A stretch of DNA of 64,000 bases from Planctomycetota bacterium (GTDB lineage Bacteria > Planctomycetota > Phycisphaerae > UBA1845 > PWPN01). The notes beneath the pieces are model-generated. The model was not told the DNA's origin. It saw only the letters and a program-made list of their open reading frames with translations, and searched no databases. The stretch is taken from NCBI GenBank assembly GCA_022711465.1, contig JAKLEZ010000021.1, positions 1 to 64,000 of the forward strand. The letters run 5' to 3'. Made by a program: the position numbers and the translations under genes. Positions 63,508 to 64,000 of the stretch are shown one piece after another; the stretch's first letter is position 1, and the number at the start of each line of letters is the position of its first letter.

Positions 63508-63720
63508 TGCTCAACCCTCTGAAAGACTCAATCGACAACCGATCTCACACCGAGGGGATTCTATCACCAGTCCGGCGACACGGAAAGGCAAGTCGCTCAG
63601 ATGGGGCTCGAAATCACACCGTCGCTTGTCTCCGCATCGGTGGCCGGCCAAGACGGTCGCTTCACCCGTTTCGCCGGCCCCCGAAAGCCGGCAGAATGAT
63701 CGTGCTTCCGCCGGCCAGTG

Positions 63721-64000
63721 TCACTCCGCCTTGATCCTCAGTACGTTGACGCTGTGGGCCGGCAAAGTGTGGCGGAACTCAGGGCCGGTAACGATGAAGG
63801 CCTGGTTCTTCGGGGCCACCTTGGTCGGCTGTTCGAGCGAGTTCTCATCGCCCGCATCGGCCGAGGTCAGGACCGCGAGACTCACCGAGCGCGGCCCGTC
63901 CTTGGCTCCCCGCAGCTCGAACCGGGTATCCAGCGGGTGCCCGGCGGCATTGACCGCCTTGATGACCACCTCCCTGGATGATTCCGTCCGCCCGGCAACC
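63721..64000 (-). CDS. C-terminus of an alpha-L-arabinofuranosidase-like (GH51-type) protein, cut by the window edge
   Basis: The frame is open to position 64000 and reads REVVIKAVNAAGHPLDTRFE, then DENSLEQPTKVAPKN and HTLPAHSVNVLRIKAE to the stop. This is the C-terminal beta-sandwich that follows the TIM barrel in GH51 arabinofuranosidases (the ENSLxxPxKVxP and HxxPxxSVxVLR pattern). The catalytic part lies outside the window. With GH43 and PL22 enzymes in the window, this supports action on arabinose-containing side chains. Confidence 0.7.
   Translation of the reverse strand, partial: VAGRTESSREVVIKAVNAAGHPLDTRFELRGAKDGPRSVSLAVLTSADAGDENSLEQPTKVAPKNQAFIVTGPEFRHTLPAHSVNVLRIKAE

Overview
The window looks like a chromosomal segment from a GC-rich Planctomycetota bacterium, probably of the Phycisphaerae type. 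This is inferred from gene content only. The signs are formylglycine-type sulfatases, Tat-exported Gfo/Idh/MocA oxidoreductases, GH116/DUF608 proteins, prepilin-like H-X9-DG proteins, and very large secreted proteins with the dockerin-like signature DxDxDGDVDxxDFxxxxxCF. No rRNA, CRISPR array or complete insertion sequence was seen. Nearly all genes lie on the minus strand in short runs.

Layout. 1-1032: truncated tyrosine recombinase, a 24-bp perfect palindrome in its leader, and a tRNA-Met(CAT). 1.0-11.7 kb: sulfatase, two secreted ceramidase-like proteins, a LamG/Cys-rich/dockerin protein and a prepilin-like protein. 12.3-15.8 kb (plus strand): Gfo/Idh/MocA oxidoreductase, ThuA-like lipoprotein and GH43 enzyme. 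15.9-23.7 kb (minus): dockerin scrap, PL22 oligogalacturonate lyase, a six-hairpin glycosidase-like protein, a methyltransferase, a lipoprotein and a GH116 protein. 24.9-33.6 kb: two giant dockerin-bearing proteins, one CotH-kinase/lamin-tail and one triple-repeat/C-type-lectin/PA14. 34.0-42.0 kb: enolase-superfamily gene remnant, beta-helix protein, a GH116-like protein carrying an inserted GH32-associated beta-sandwich, and a second Gfo/Idh/MocA protein. 42.2-44.7 kb: second sulfatase and second prepilin-like protein. 45.1-50.2 kb (plus): a UmuD-like protease, Y-family polymerase and DnaE-type polymerase cassette behind a clear sigma-70-type promoter. 50.3-58.8 kb (minus): OPA-family transporter, fused HemD-HemE, protoporphyrinogen oxidase, inositol-monophosphatase-like protein and a GH5-like enzyme. 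59.0-64.0 kb: EF-hand protein, membrane spermidine-synthase-like protein, TIM-barrel isomerase-like protein and the C-terminus of an arabinofuranosidase-like protein cut by the window edge.

How the genes work together. Most of the window serves secreted breakdown of complex, often sulfated or pectic, polysaccharide. Sulfatases would remove sulfate, GH43/GH51/PL22/GH116/GH5-like enzymes would cut glycans, and Gfo/Idh/MocA, ThuA and TIM-barrel proteins would process the released sugars. Two housekeeping blocks interrupt this: haem biosynthesis, and what looks like an inducible mutagenic translesion-synthesis module. The mutasome cassette, the short GGTCAGC-type repeats around and inside it, and the chimeric GH116 protein are the observations most worth follow-up.
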